Shown piece by piece: positions 4,793-11,504 of a stretch of DNA of 13,948 bases. The notes beneath the pieces were generated by a model that had not been told where the DNA came from, searched no databases, and worked only from the letters and a program-made list of their open reading frames with translations. Where the stretch lies: positions 1 to 13,948 of the forward strand of contig JAPLMK010000030.1 in assembly GCA_026387085.1 (NCBI GenBank), read 5' to 3'. This stretch comes from Candidatus Omnitrophota bacterium (GTDB lineage: Bacteria > Ratteibacteria > UBA8468 > MWAK01). Every line of letters begins with the position of its first letter. The stretch's first letter is position 1. The position numbers and the translations under genes were made by a program.

Positions 4793-6052
4793 ATGCCTGA
4801 TTTCGAAGTGAAAGATGTAAAATTGTCGTCGGAAGGAGTGCGTCGCATCGAGTGGTCCGGCCGGGAGATGCCGGTGCTCTTTTCCATCCGCGCGCGTTTT
4901 GAAAAGACAAAACCCTTGGCTGGAAAACGCATCGGGGCTTGCCTGCACGTTACCGCCGAAACAGCGAACCTGGCGATTACCTTGCAGGCCGGAGGCGCCC
5001 GGGTTTACTTATGCGCTTCCAATCCGTTGAGCACCAACGACAGCGTTGCCGCGGCGCTGGCCCAGGAATACGGCGTAGCTGTTTTTGCTTTCCGCGGAGA
5101 AGAACGGGATGATTATTACCGCCACCTTTCTTCGGTGCTGGAAGCAAAACCGGAAATACTGATGGATGACGGCGCCGATCTTATCAGCGCGGCGCATCAG
5201 AAGGATGAAGCGTTTTGCCGCACCGTCCTGGGCGGAACAGAGGAGACCACCACCGGCGTAATTCGTTTTCGCAATCTGGAAAAAGAAGGGAAGATTCGTT
5301 TTCCCATTATCGCGGTTAACGAGGCGTTGACCAAGCATCTTTTCGACAACCGTTACGGGACCGGCCAGTCAACCATCGATGGTTTGCTGCGGGCAACGAA
5401 TATTCTTTTAGCCGGGAAAAAAGTGGTGGTGGCCGGTTACGGATGGTGCAGCCGGGGCATTGCTTCCCGCGCCCGGGGCATGGGTTCGATTGTTATTATA
5501 ACCGAAGTTGATCCGTTGCGGGCGCTGGAAGCGTCCATGGATGGTTTTCAGGTGATGAAATCGGTGGAGGCCGCGAAAATCGGAGATATTTTTCTGACCG
5601 CTACCGGTAACCGGGCTATTTTCCGGGAAGAACATTTCCGGCTGATGAAAGACGGCGCGATTTTAGGTAACAGCGGACATTTCGACGTGGAAATTGATAT
5701 TCCGGCTTTAGAGAAGATGAGTAAAAGCCGGCGCACGATACGGGAAAACCTGGAAGAGTTTCAGATGAATGACGGCCGGCGCGTCTATCTGCTGGCGCAG
5801 GGCAGGTTGCTTAATCTGGCTGCGGCCGAGGGACATCCGTCATCGGTGATGGATATGAGTTTTGCCAACCAGGCCCTTTCGGCGGAATACCTGACCGTAA
5901 AAGGTAAAGACCTTAAGCCTATTCTCTACCCGGTTCCCGAGGTGATTGACCGGGAGGTTGCCCGCTTGAAACTGGCGGCTTCCGGGATTGAAATTGACAC
6001 CCTGACGACCGAACAGGAGGATTATCTTTCTTCCTGGCGTCTGGGTACGTAA
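4793..6052 (+). CDS. ahcY: S-adenosylhomocysteine hydrolase (short, archaeal/Thermotoga type)
   Basis: This 419-residue enzyme splits S-adenosylhomocysteine into adenosine and homocysteine with tightly bound NAD, clearing the inhibitor left by SAM-dependent methylation. Visible motifs are CLHVTAETANLAITL and NPLSTNDSVAAAL in the substrate domain, DDGADLI, ETTTGVIR, NEALTKHLFDNRYGTGQS (catalytic Lys/Asp and hinge), the NAD-binding GYGWCSRGIA at residues 215-224, and GNSGHFDVEID. The C-terminus ends in YLSSWRLGT, like archaeal forms, instead of the Lys-Tyr tail of eukaryotic ones, and the usual ~40-residue insert is missing. A Shine-Dalgarno GGAGGT (4784-4789) precedes the ATG closely. It stands alone between repeat-rich spacers. 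The two methyltransferases downstream would generate its substrate, but no specific link is shown. An Asn/Gln-type residue usual in the first motif is Glu here. Confidence 0.95.
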   Translation: MPDFEVKDVKLSSEGVRRIEWSGREMPVLFSIRARFEKTKPLAGKRIGACLHVTAETANLAITLQAGGARVYLCASNPLSTNDSVAAALAQEYGVAVFAFRGEERDDYYRHLSSVLEAKPEILMDDGADLISAAHQKDEAFCRTVLGGTEETTTGVIRFRNLEKEGKIRFPIIAVNEALTKHLFDNRYGTGQSTIDGLLRATNILLAGKKVVVAGYGWCSRGIASRARGMGSIVIITEVDPLRALEASMDGFQVMKSVEAAKIGDIFLTATGNRAIFREEHFRLMKDGAILGNSGHFDVEIDIPALEKMSKSRRTIRENLEEFQMNDGRRVYLLAQGRLLNLAAAEGHPSSVMDMSFANQALSAEYLTVKGKDLKPILYPVPEVIDREVARLKLAASGIEIDTLTTEQEDYLSSWRLGT

Positions 6053-6056
6053 AATT

Positions 6057-6184
6057 TGTCATTCCCGCGCATCATTTCGCAGGACGTTTTTGTGATGCGG
6101 TGTTCTCATTTTTTCCTCTCCCCCGTGGGGAGAGGATGAAGGTGAGGGGGACAGTATCGTTCGCGTTGTAACGAAGAATCTCGT
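6057..6184. repeat. Composite palindromic repeat block between ahcY and the epimerase gene
   Basis: This spacer has no gene. It starts with TGTCATTCCCGCG (6057-6069, same as 8581-8593). It continues with a hairpin CGCATCA (6068-6074) / TGATGCG (6093-6099) and the GC palindrome CCTCTCCCC (6115-6123), loop CGT, GGGGAGAGG (6127-6135) followed by GGTGAGGGGGA (6141-6151). It ends with CGAAGAATCTCG (6173-6184), the tail of the 53-bp repeat. It looks like one repeat inserted into another. Its end lies 10 nt before the next start codon. Confidence 0.75.
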
Positions 6185-6194
6185 TTTTATCATT

Positions 6195-7154
6195 ATGAAA
6201 TACTTAGTTACCGGAGGAGCCGGGTTCATCGGAAGTCACTTGTGCGAGTATCTTCTTGCGCGCGGACATCAGGTAACCGCGCTTGATGATTTGAGCACCG
6301 GTAGTTTGGAAAACATCAAGTCGATAAAAACCAACCCCGGATTTCAGCTGGTAGTTGACACCGTTCTCAACCATTCCGTCCTGGCAGGTCTTGTTTCCGG
6401 GGCCGATATTATTTGTCATCTGGCGGCGGCGGTCGGCGTAAAAAATATTATCGAAAATCCGCTGCAATCTTTGAAGACCAACGTGGAGGGTACGCTTAAC
6501 GTGCTGGAGGCGGCTGTTCCATCCGGACAGAGAGTTGTTCTTACGTCGACCAGCGAAGTTTACGGCAAAAACGAAAACGTTCCTTTTTCGGAAGAGAACG
6601 ATATGGTGCTGGGCCCCACAACCATCCGGCGCTGGGGTTACGCGTGCAGCAAGGCGCTGGATGAATTCCTGGCGCTGGCTTATTTTTCAGAAAAAAAAGT
6701 TCCGGTGGTTATCGGCCGTCTCTTTAACACCATCGGGCCGCGGCAGACCGGACGGTATGGAATGGTTGTGCCCAGGTTTGTCGGACAGGCGCTGGCCGGG
6801 GAGGAGATTACGGTTTACGGAGACGGTAAACAGACCCGTTCGTTTACCTATGTTTCTGATGTAGTAGCGGCGCTCTATCTTCTTTCGCAAAATAAAAACA
6901 TTATCGGCGGCGTGTTTAATATCGGAAATACGGAAGAGATTACAATCCGGGAATTAGCGGAAAAGGTAAAGATGTTATGCCGGAGCGACTCCCGCATCGT
7001 TCACCTGCCGATGGAAGAGGCATACCGGGATGGTTTTGAGGATATGCGGCGCCGGTTACCGGATTTGTCCCGTATCAAAGAAGCGATCGGCTATTCCCCT
7101 AAAGTTAACCTTGATGAAGCCCTCAAAAAAGTTATCGCCTCTTTCCGGGAGTAA
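6195..7154 (+). CDS. NAD-dependent sugar-nucleotide epimerase/decarboxylase (extended SDR)
   Basis: This 319-residue protein of the extended short-chain dehydrogenase family acts on nucleotide sugars. The Rossmann entry TGGAGFIG (Gly7, Gly10, Gly13) and Asp31 at the end of strand 2 indicate NAD binding. HLAAAVGV, the TSTSEVYGK strand and Tyr149-x-x-x-Lys153 (YACSK) give the catalytic set, followed by the typical GRLFNTIGPRQTGRYGMVVP and TRSFTYVSDVV segments. It resembles UDP-glucuronate decarboxylases and UDP-glucose/GlcNAc 4-epimerases; the RRWGYA stretch favours the decarboxylase-like branch, but the exact substrate is not decidable here. It heads a polysaccharide gene run. The start has no Shine-Dalgarno and follows a repeat tail by 10 nt. 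The stop codon lies within the 14-bp sequence that recurs at 7214-7227. Confidence 0.9.
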   Translation: MKYLVTGGAGFIGSHLCEYLLARGHQVTALDDLSTGSLENIKSIKTNPGFQLVVDTVLNHSVLAGLVSGADIICHLAAAVGVKNIIENPLQSLKTNVEGTLNVLEAAVPSGQRVVLTSTSEVYGKNENVPFSEENDMVLGPTTIRRWGYACSKALDEFLALAYFSEKKVPVVIGRLFNTIGPRQTGRYGMVVPRFVGQALAGEEITVYGDGKQTRSFTYVSDVVAALYLLSQNKNIIGGVFNIGNTEEITIRELAEKVKMLCRSDSRIVHLPMEEAYRDGFEDMRRRLPDLSRIKEAIGYSPKVNLDEALKKVIASFRE

Positions 7155-7227
7155 ACCAAATATCCTCTCCCCGATGGGGAGAGGTATGGTGAGGGGGAAG
7201 AATCTCGTCCTTTTTTCCGGGAGTAAA
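7142..7227. repeat. GC palindrome bracketed by an exact 14-bp direct repeat
   Basis: TTTCCGGGAGTAAA occurs at 7142-7155 and again at 7214-7227. Between them lies a 58-nt segment with CCTCTCCCC (7164-7172), loop GAT, GGGGAGAGG (7176-7184), then GGTGAGGGGGA and the tail AAGAATCTCGTCC (7198-7210). The left copy carries the stop codon of the epimerase gene. The right copy supplies GGGAG (7219-7223) as Shine-Dalgarno for the methyltransferase ATG at 7230. This looks like insertion of a mobile palindromic element with target duplication. Confidence 0.75.
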
Positions 7228-7229
7228 TA

Positions 7230-7883
7230 ATGGATACGCGGGAGACCTATCGGATGCGCTTCACCGAAACTGACAAGAAGAAAAAAGAACAGATGTGGCA
7301 AGTTTTAGTAAGGCATTATCTTCAGCAATACGTAAAGAAAGATTTTGTGGTCTTAGATCTGGGCGCCGGGTATTGCGAATTTATCAATAATATTGTTTGC
7401 GGCAAAAAGTATGCGGTGGATGTGAATCCCGAAGTTAAGAATTATGCGGATGCAGGGGTTGAAGCGCTGGTTTCCAAAAGTACGGAAATTTCAATTATTC
7501 CGGAGAACGCAATTGATTTGGTCTTTTGCAGTAATTTTTTTGAACACCTGCCTGACCGGGAAATAGTTTTGAAAACATTGCAGGAAGTTAAGCGAATACT
7601 AAAACCTCAAGGTTTGATTATTGTTATTTCACCCAACATCAGTTATGTGCGCTGGGATTTTTGGAATTTTTTTGACCACATGCTTCCGTTCAACCATCAG
7701 GGTTTTTGCGAAGCTCTTGCTGTTTCCGGTTTTGAAATCAAAAAAGTGGTACCCCGTTTTCTTCCCTACACCACCAAATCACGTTTGCCTCAATCTTCAC
7801 ATCTCTTTCGTTTTTATCTAAGATTTTCCTGGTGCTGGCGTCTTTTTGGTAAGCAAATGTTGATTGTGGCCGAAAAAAGATGA
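7230..7883 (+). CDS. Class I SAM-dependent methyltransferase
   Basis: A 217-residue protein with a Rossmann-type methyltransferase core. Motif I is LDLGAGYCEF (residues 42-51, SAM binding); the acidic residue ending strand 2 is in YAVDVNP. IDLVFCSNFFEHLPD is the post-motif II/III segment typical of the Methyltransf_11/23 group, and LKPQGLIIVISPN is strand 5. The N-terminus is charged and probably helical. The C-terminal part is rich in aromatics and Arg, without a clear membrane helix. The substrate is unknown; in this locus a sugar or lipid-linked glycan is the likely target. It ends with an ATGA overlap with the next gene, so the two are translationally coupled. The Shine-Dalgarno GGGAG lies in the duplicated 14-bp sequence upstream. 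Confidence 0.85.
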   Translation: MDTRETYRMRFTETDKKKKEQMWQVLVRHYLQQYVKKDFVVLDLGAGYCEFINNIVCGKKYAVDVNPEVKNYADAGVEALVSKSTEISIIPENAIDLVFCSNFFEHLPDREIVLKTLQEVKRILKPQGLIIVISPNISYVRWDFWNFFDHMLPFNHQGFCEALAVSGFEIKKVVPRFLPYTTKSRLPQSSHLFRFYLRFSWCWRLFGKQMLIVAEKR

Positions 7884-9532
7884 GCCGAAAGCCATCCCCC
7901 CCGGCGCGGAAGTTAATAAAAACAAATTCCTCCCCCCTGGTGGGGGAGGCGCGGTGGGGGGGAGGGAAGCATCTCATCCTTTTCATTATCCTCCTTCTCG
8001 GTCTCATCCTGCGTCTTTCCTATCTTTCCGAATTTCGCCAGACCCCGTTTTTTAATGCTCAGTTGCTTTCCGGTCTGGACCAGCGCACCTGGGATGAAGT
8101 TGGCGCCAAGATTGCGAGCCATCCCTGGTTTGTCGACGGGCAGCCTTTCTACCAGCCGCCCGGTTATGCTTATTTTTTGGCGGCAGTTTATCGTATCTTT
8201 GGTCTCCATAATTATCTGGCCGCAGGTATTATTCAGATTCTACTTGACTTGTGGGCCGCGTTCCTTATTTTTCTGGTCGGGAAGCGGCTCTGGAACGATT
8301 GGGTCGGTATAATCGCTTGTATCCTTTATGCTCTTTACCGTCCTTTTATCTATTATTCGGCGACGCTCCTGAGTGACAGTTTTATTCTCTTTACTAATGT
8401 TCTCTGTCTTTTTCTGGTTTACTGGACGCTGGAATCTCCGGAGCGGAAAAACCGCTGGCTGCTGGCCGGCCTGGGTTTCGGTTTAGCTGTGATTGCCAAG
8501 CCCACCATCCTCCTTTTTGCTTTCTTTTCTCTGCTTCTTGTTATTGTGAACCGTTGCCTGTTATTCCCGCACGCAAAATATGTCATTCCCGCGGATAGTA
8601 AGCGGGAATCTATACCTTATAAAATCCTCTCCCCGACGGGGAGAGGTGAGGTGAGGGGGAAGAATCTCATCCTTCCCTTCCTTCTTTTTCTCCTCGGTTT
8701 ATCTCTTTTGGTTGCGCCTGTTATTGTCCGCAACTCGCTGTTGGCGGGTAAATTTGTGACTGTTTCTACCAACGGGCCGGTGGCCTGGCAATTCGGCAAC
8801 AGCGCCGACAGCATCGGCCTTTTTGTTTATCCCCACGGTCCGTTGCTCTCGCCGGCCTCCCTTGACTTCTGGAAACTCTGGGGAAAGAAAACCCTTTTCT
8901 TCTTCTCTTCTTACGAATGGCCGCAAAATCTGAACATCTACCTGCTGGCTTCCATTACCAATACCCTGAAACTTCCTCTGGTTGCTTTTGGCCTTGTTGT
9001 TCCGCTGGGCCTGGTCGGCTTCTTTACCGCCTCAAACATAAAGTTTCGTTATCTTCAGATTTACACTTTTGCCAGCGTTATTTCCGTAGTGGCTTTCTTT
9101 ATTACCGGCCGTTACCGTCTTCCGGCCACGGCCGGATTTATCCTGCTGGCTTCCGGCTACCTTTACTTTCTTTTTGAGAAAATTTGGTCATTACGAATGT
9201 ATTTTTTCCCTCTCCCCACCGGGGAGAGGACTAAGGTGAGGGGGGACAGCGTAGTGCGACCCATTCCGGGTCACCAATTATTTTCCTCCCACCCTAACAA
9301 AGATTTAATTTCGGTTCTTTCCAGTCTGTGCGCCCTGGCAATCATCTCTTTTGTCCTGGTTAATTCCTGGTCCGGCCCGCGCATCGGTGAACTTCACGCC
9401 AAGTATTATGTAATCGCCACGGAAAGGTCTGTGGCGTATGACCGGGAGCACGGTCAAGCCGCTCTAGCCCAAAAGAAGATTGATACCTTCAGTCGCTTCA
9501 TACTTCAATACCAATCCGGCCAAATTTACTAA
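7880..9532 (+). CDS. GT-C type membrane glycosyltransferase (PMT/ArnT-like) with in-frame repeat insertions
   Basis: A 550-residue polytopic protein with roughly ten hydrophobic helices. After the first helix (LILFIILLLGLILRLSYL) come acidic residues (LDQRTWDEVG) in the large extracytoplasmic loop and the PPGYAYFLAAVY motif typical of PMT_2/GT39-like enzymes, which move sugars from polyprenyl-phosphate donors to a glycan, lipid or protein. The start ATG overlaps the methyltransferase stop (ATGA), and no other ATG, GTG or TTG occurs before helix 1. Three hydrophilic loops are made of palindromic repeat sequence: residues about 17-34, 234-264 and 444-466. Each keeps the frame open and falls outside the membrane helices. 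Without them the protein would be nearer 480 residues. The acceptor and donor cannot be told from sequence. Confidence 0.85.
   Translation: MSRKPSPPARKLIKTNSSPLVGEARWGGGKHLILFIILLLGLILRLSYLSEFRQTPFFNAQLLSGLDQRTWDEVGAKIASHPWFVDGQPFYQPPGYAYFLAAVYRIFGLHNYLAAGIIQILLDLWAAFLIFLVGKRLWNDWVGIIACILYALYRPFIYYSATLLSDSFILFTNVLCLFLVYWTLESPERKNRWLLAGLGFGLAVIAKPTILLFAFFSLLLVIVNRCLLFPHAKYVIPADSKRESIPYKILSPTGRGEVRGKNLILPFLLFLLGLSLLVAPVIVRNSLLAGKFVTVSTNGPVAWQFGNSADSIGLFVYPHGPLLSPASLDFWKLWGKKTLFFFSSYEWPQNLNIYLLASITNTLKLPLVAFGLVVPLGLVGFFTASNIKFRYLQIYTFASVISVVAFFITGRYRLPATAGFILLASGYLYFLFEKIWSLRMYFFPLPTGERTKVRGDSVVRPIPGHQLFSSHPNKDLISVLSSLCALAIISFVLVNSWSGPRIGELHAKYYVIATERSVAYDREHGQAALAQKKIDTFSRFILQYQSGQIY
7929..7980. 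repeat. In-frame palindromic repeat 1 in the GT-C gene (N-terminal)
   Basis: CCTCCCCC (7929-7936), loop CTGGT, GGGGGAGG (7942-7949), then a G-rich arm and the tail AAGCATCTCATCCT (7967-7980). It is a variant of the palindrome at 7164 and 8626, translated as SSPLVGEARWGGGKHLIL. It lies between the start codon and the first membrane helix, so the native N-terminus has been replaced or extended by it. Confidence 0.75.
8581..8610. repeat. In-frame palindromic repeat 2a in the GT-C gene
   Basis: ATTCCCGC (8585-8592), a 9-nt loop, GCGGGAAT (8602-8609), headed by TGTC. It is the same family as 4644-4673 and 6057-6069, and it is translated as part of a hydrophilic loop (YVIPADSKRES). Confidence 0.75.
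8626..8672. repeat. In-frame palindromic repeat 2b in the GT-C gene
   Basis: CCTCTCCCC (8626-8634), loop GAC, GGGGAGAGG (8638-8646), then GGTGAGGGGGA and the tail AGAATCTCATCC (8661-8672). It is translated as LSPTGRGEVRGKNLIL. It sits 15 nt after repeat 2a; together they make a loop between two membrane helices. Confidence 0.85.
9209..9275. repeat. In-frame palindromic repeats 3a/3b in the GT-C gene
   Basis: 3a: CCTCTCCCC (9209-9217), loop ACC, GGGGAGAGG (9221-9229), then GGTGAGGGGGG. It is read in a different frame from copy 2b (PLPTGERTKVRG). 3b follows at 9251-9275: a copy of the GTAGTG hairpin found at 3496-3520, with 3 mismatches in 25. Together they encode a loop between the last membrane helices. 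Confidence 0.8.
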
Positions 9533-9541
9533 TGCAATTAT

Positions 9542-9594
9542 TGTCATTCTGAGCCCTTCGCGTTGCTCGAGGGTAAACTCCGCGAAGAATCTCG
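9542..9594. repeat. 53-bp dispersed repeat upstream of the regulator (copy 2)
   Basis: Same element as 4704-4756, with 51 of 53 positions identical, from TGTCATTCTGAG to CGAAGAATCTCG. It fills the first half of the 134-nt spacer before the regulator gene. Confidence 0.88.
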
Positions 9595-9625
9595 CTCCTA
9601 TCCCTTCCGTTTGGCCGCAGGGTAC

Positions 9626-9654
9626 TTGACAACCGAGTTCTACTCGTTTAAAAT
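9626..9654 (+). promoter_or_regulatory. Consensus promoter with inverted repeat in the spacer, before the GbsR-like gene
   Basis: TTGACA (9626-9631), a 17-nt spacer, TAAAAT (9649-9654). An inverted repeat CGAGT (9634-9638) / ACTCG (9642-9646) with a 3-nt centre sits exactly between the two boxes and could be an operator for the regulator itself. The predicted start (about 9660-9662) is only 5-7 nt before the ATG at 9667, so the mRNA would be nearly leaderless. No Shine-Dalgarno is present, which agrees. Confidence 0.7.
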
Positions 9655-9666
9655 AGATTAAACGAT

Positions 9667-10155
9667 ATGAATAACCCTAAAAAACCGGAGGAAGTCAGGG
9701 ACCGTTTTATCGGTGAAATCGGGCGTTTAGGCGAGAGCATCGGCCTGAACCGGATGACTTGCCAGATGTATGCCCTGCTTTACTTGGAGGAAGGGCCGCT
9801 CTCGCTGACGGAGTTGAGCCGGATGCTCCACATCAGCAAGGGCAGCGCCAGTCTTAATATCCGGAAACTGGAGGAGTGGGGTGCGGTCAAGCCAATCTGG
9901 CGCAAGGGCTCCAACCAGAATTATTACCAGGCCAACCGCGACCTTTGGGGTATTGCCAAAAGCCGGATAGGCGCCGGCCTCAAGAAACGTCTTGATTTAA
10001 TTGATGAAGGCATTGCGGAACTGGACGGGGGAATCAAGTCGAACGGAAAAATATCCGCGAAAGAACTAAAAATACTGAAGACCTATTACCAGCGGTTTAA
10101 CGAAATCAGCGAATTTTCCGGAAAGGCCCGGAAATTGCTGAATATTTTCCAATGA
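9667..10155 (+). CDS. GbsR/MarR-type winged-helix transcriptional regulator
   Basis: A 162-residue regulator. Residues about 28-90 form a winged helix of the GbsR branch of the MarR superfamily: NRMTCQMYALLYL, then LSLTELSRMLHISKGSASLNIRKLEEW as helix-turn-helix, then the wing VKPIWRKGSNQNYYQAN. The remainder is helical and charged, probably the dimerisation part. Proteins of this branch bind short inverted repeats, often repressing their own promoter. Here an inverted repeat lies within the promoter spacer just upstream. The gene overlaps the flippase gene by ATGA, so it is the first cistron of the second polysaccharide operon and probably its own regulator. The ligand is unknown. No glycine-betaine genes are nearby, so a GbsR-like osmolyte role is not implied. 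Confidence 0.85.
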   Translation: MNNPKKPEEVRDRFIGEIGRLGESIGLNRMTCQMYALLYLEEGPLSLTELSRMLHISKGSASLNIRKLEEWGAVKPIWRKGSNQNYYQANRDLWGIAKSRIGAGLKKRLDLIDEGIAELDGGIKSNGKISAKELKILKTYYQRFNEISEFSGKARKLLNIFQ

Positions 10156-11504
10156 ATTTGAACCGGGTATCAATAATTCACTTTGTCCGGAAGTTGAAAA
10201 GCCGGCATGGATTGCGGAAAATAGCCGTCAATACCGGCTGGCTCTTTTTTGACCGTATCTTGCGGTTGGGTGTCGGCTTATTTGTCGGCGTCTGGGTTGC
10301 CCGGTATTTGGGCCCGGACCAATTCGGAATCTGGAGTTATGCCTCGGCTTTCGTCTTACTGTTTTCTCCGTTTGCCGTCTTGGGTCTTGATAGTATCGTC
10401 GTAAGGGAAATCGTAAAAGATCCAACCCGGAAGGAAGAAATACTCGGGAGCGCGTTTGCGCTGAAACTTGCGGGCGGTTTCCTGACTTTTATATTATCAA
10501 TAGTAATTATCGGCTTTATCCGGCCGGAAAATATTTTAATGCGGAGCATTGTGGCTATAACCGCAACGGGCTTGATTTTTCAGTCATTTGACACCATCGA
10601 TTTTTATTTTCAGTCACAAGTACAGTCAAAATATACTACCTGGGTAAAAGGCGCCGCTTTCCTGATTATAAGTTTCCTCAAGGTTGTCTTGATACTTCGG
10701 AAAACTTCTTTGATGTCGTTTGTTTTGGTGGTTATGGCTGAAACCATCTTGGCCGGCGGCGGGTTGGTTTTTGCCTATCGCTTCGTGAAGCAGAATATAT
10801 TCCGGTGGAAGATGCATTTGTCGGTCGCCCGGGACTTATTAAATGACAGTTGGCCGCTTATTTTAGCCGGTCTGGTCGTTGCGATATACATGAGAATAGA
10901 CCAGATTATGCTGGGAAATATGATTGGAAATGCGGCGGTAGGGAAATATTCTGCCGCGGTGAGGATATCCGAATTATGGTATGTCATACCGACCGCCATC
11001 TCCATTTCGGTCTTTCCTGCGGTTGTTAATATGCGCAAGACGAATGAGGCGCTGTATTTGAGCCGGCTTCAGAAGTTTTACGATTTAATGGTCTGGTTGG
11101 GAATAGCGATTGCGATTCCGATGACTTTTTGCGCTGATAACATTGTAAGGTTCCTTTACGGGACTCAATTTCAGGGAGCCGGCACTGTCCTGGCTATTCA
11201 TATCTGGACCGGCCCATTTGTCTTTTTCGGCGTGGCGAGCAGCCAATATTTGATTGCTGAAAATCAGACAAAAATATCTTTTTACCGGACAGCAGCCGGA
11301 GCGGTGATTAATGTCATCTTGAACCTGATGCTTATTACACGGTATCACGGGACCGGAGCGGCCTTTGCCACTCTGGTAGCGCAGATTTTTGTTGCCTGCA
11401 TCAGCCCGGCGTTTTTCAAGGAAAGTAAAGTAATATCTTTAATGTTTGCCAAATCGTTGAACCTTTACAGAATAACAAGAAACTTACGTCGGTCTTATGG
11501 ATAA
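10152..11504 (+). CDS. Polysaccharide flippase, Wzx/RfbX-like (MOP superfamily)
   Basis: A 450-residue polytopic membrane protein with a basic cytoplasmic N-terminus and about 12-14 hydrophobic segments. The N-terminal block WLFFDRILRLGVGLFVGVWVARYLGPDQFGIWSYA is characteristic of the oligosaccharide flippase family (Polysacc_synt). The second-half motif around MLGNMIGNAAVGKYSAAVRISE (roughly 253-274) is the family's internal counterpart. Such proteins move undecaprenyl-linked oligosaccharide units from the cytoplasmic to the outer leaflet. The gene overlaps the regulator before it by 4 nt and the glycosyltransferase after it by 8 nt, so expression is coupled to glycan assembly. No Wzy-type polymerase is visible in this window; the GT-C protein at 7880 is a possible partner on the outer face. 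Confidence 0.9.
   Translation: MNLNRVSIIHFVRKLKSRHGLRKIAVNTGWLFFDRILRLGVGLFVGVWVARYLGPDQFGIWSYASAFVLLFSPFAVLGLDSIVVREIVKDPTRKEEILGSAFALKLAGGFLTFILSIVIIGFIRPENILMRSIVAITATGLIFQSFDTIDFYFQSQVQSKYTTWVKGAAFLIISFLKVVLILRKTSLMSFVLVVMAETILAGGGLVFAYRFVKQNIFRWKMHLSVARDLLNDSWPLILAGLVVAIYMRIDQIMLGNMIGNAAVGKYSAAVRISELWYVIPTAISISVFPAVVNMRKTNEALYLSRLQKFYDLMVWLGIAIAIPMTFCADNIVRFLYGTQFQGAGTVLAIHIWTGPFVFFGVASSQYLIAENQTKISFYRTAAGAVINVILNLMLITRYHGTGAAFATLVAQIFVACISPAFFKESKVISLMFAKSLNLYRITRNLRRSYG

Noticed and set aside
7030..7230. 66-aa ORF spanning the palindrome between the epimerase and methyltransferase genes
   Set aside because: It overlaps the epimerase gene in another frame and then reads through the repeat. 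It is explained by the stop-free nature of that repeat.
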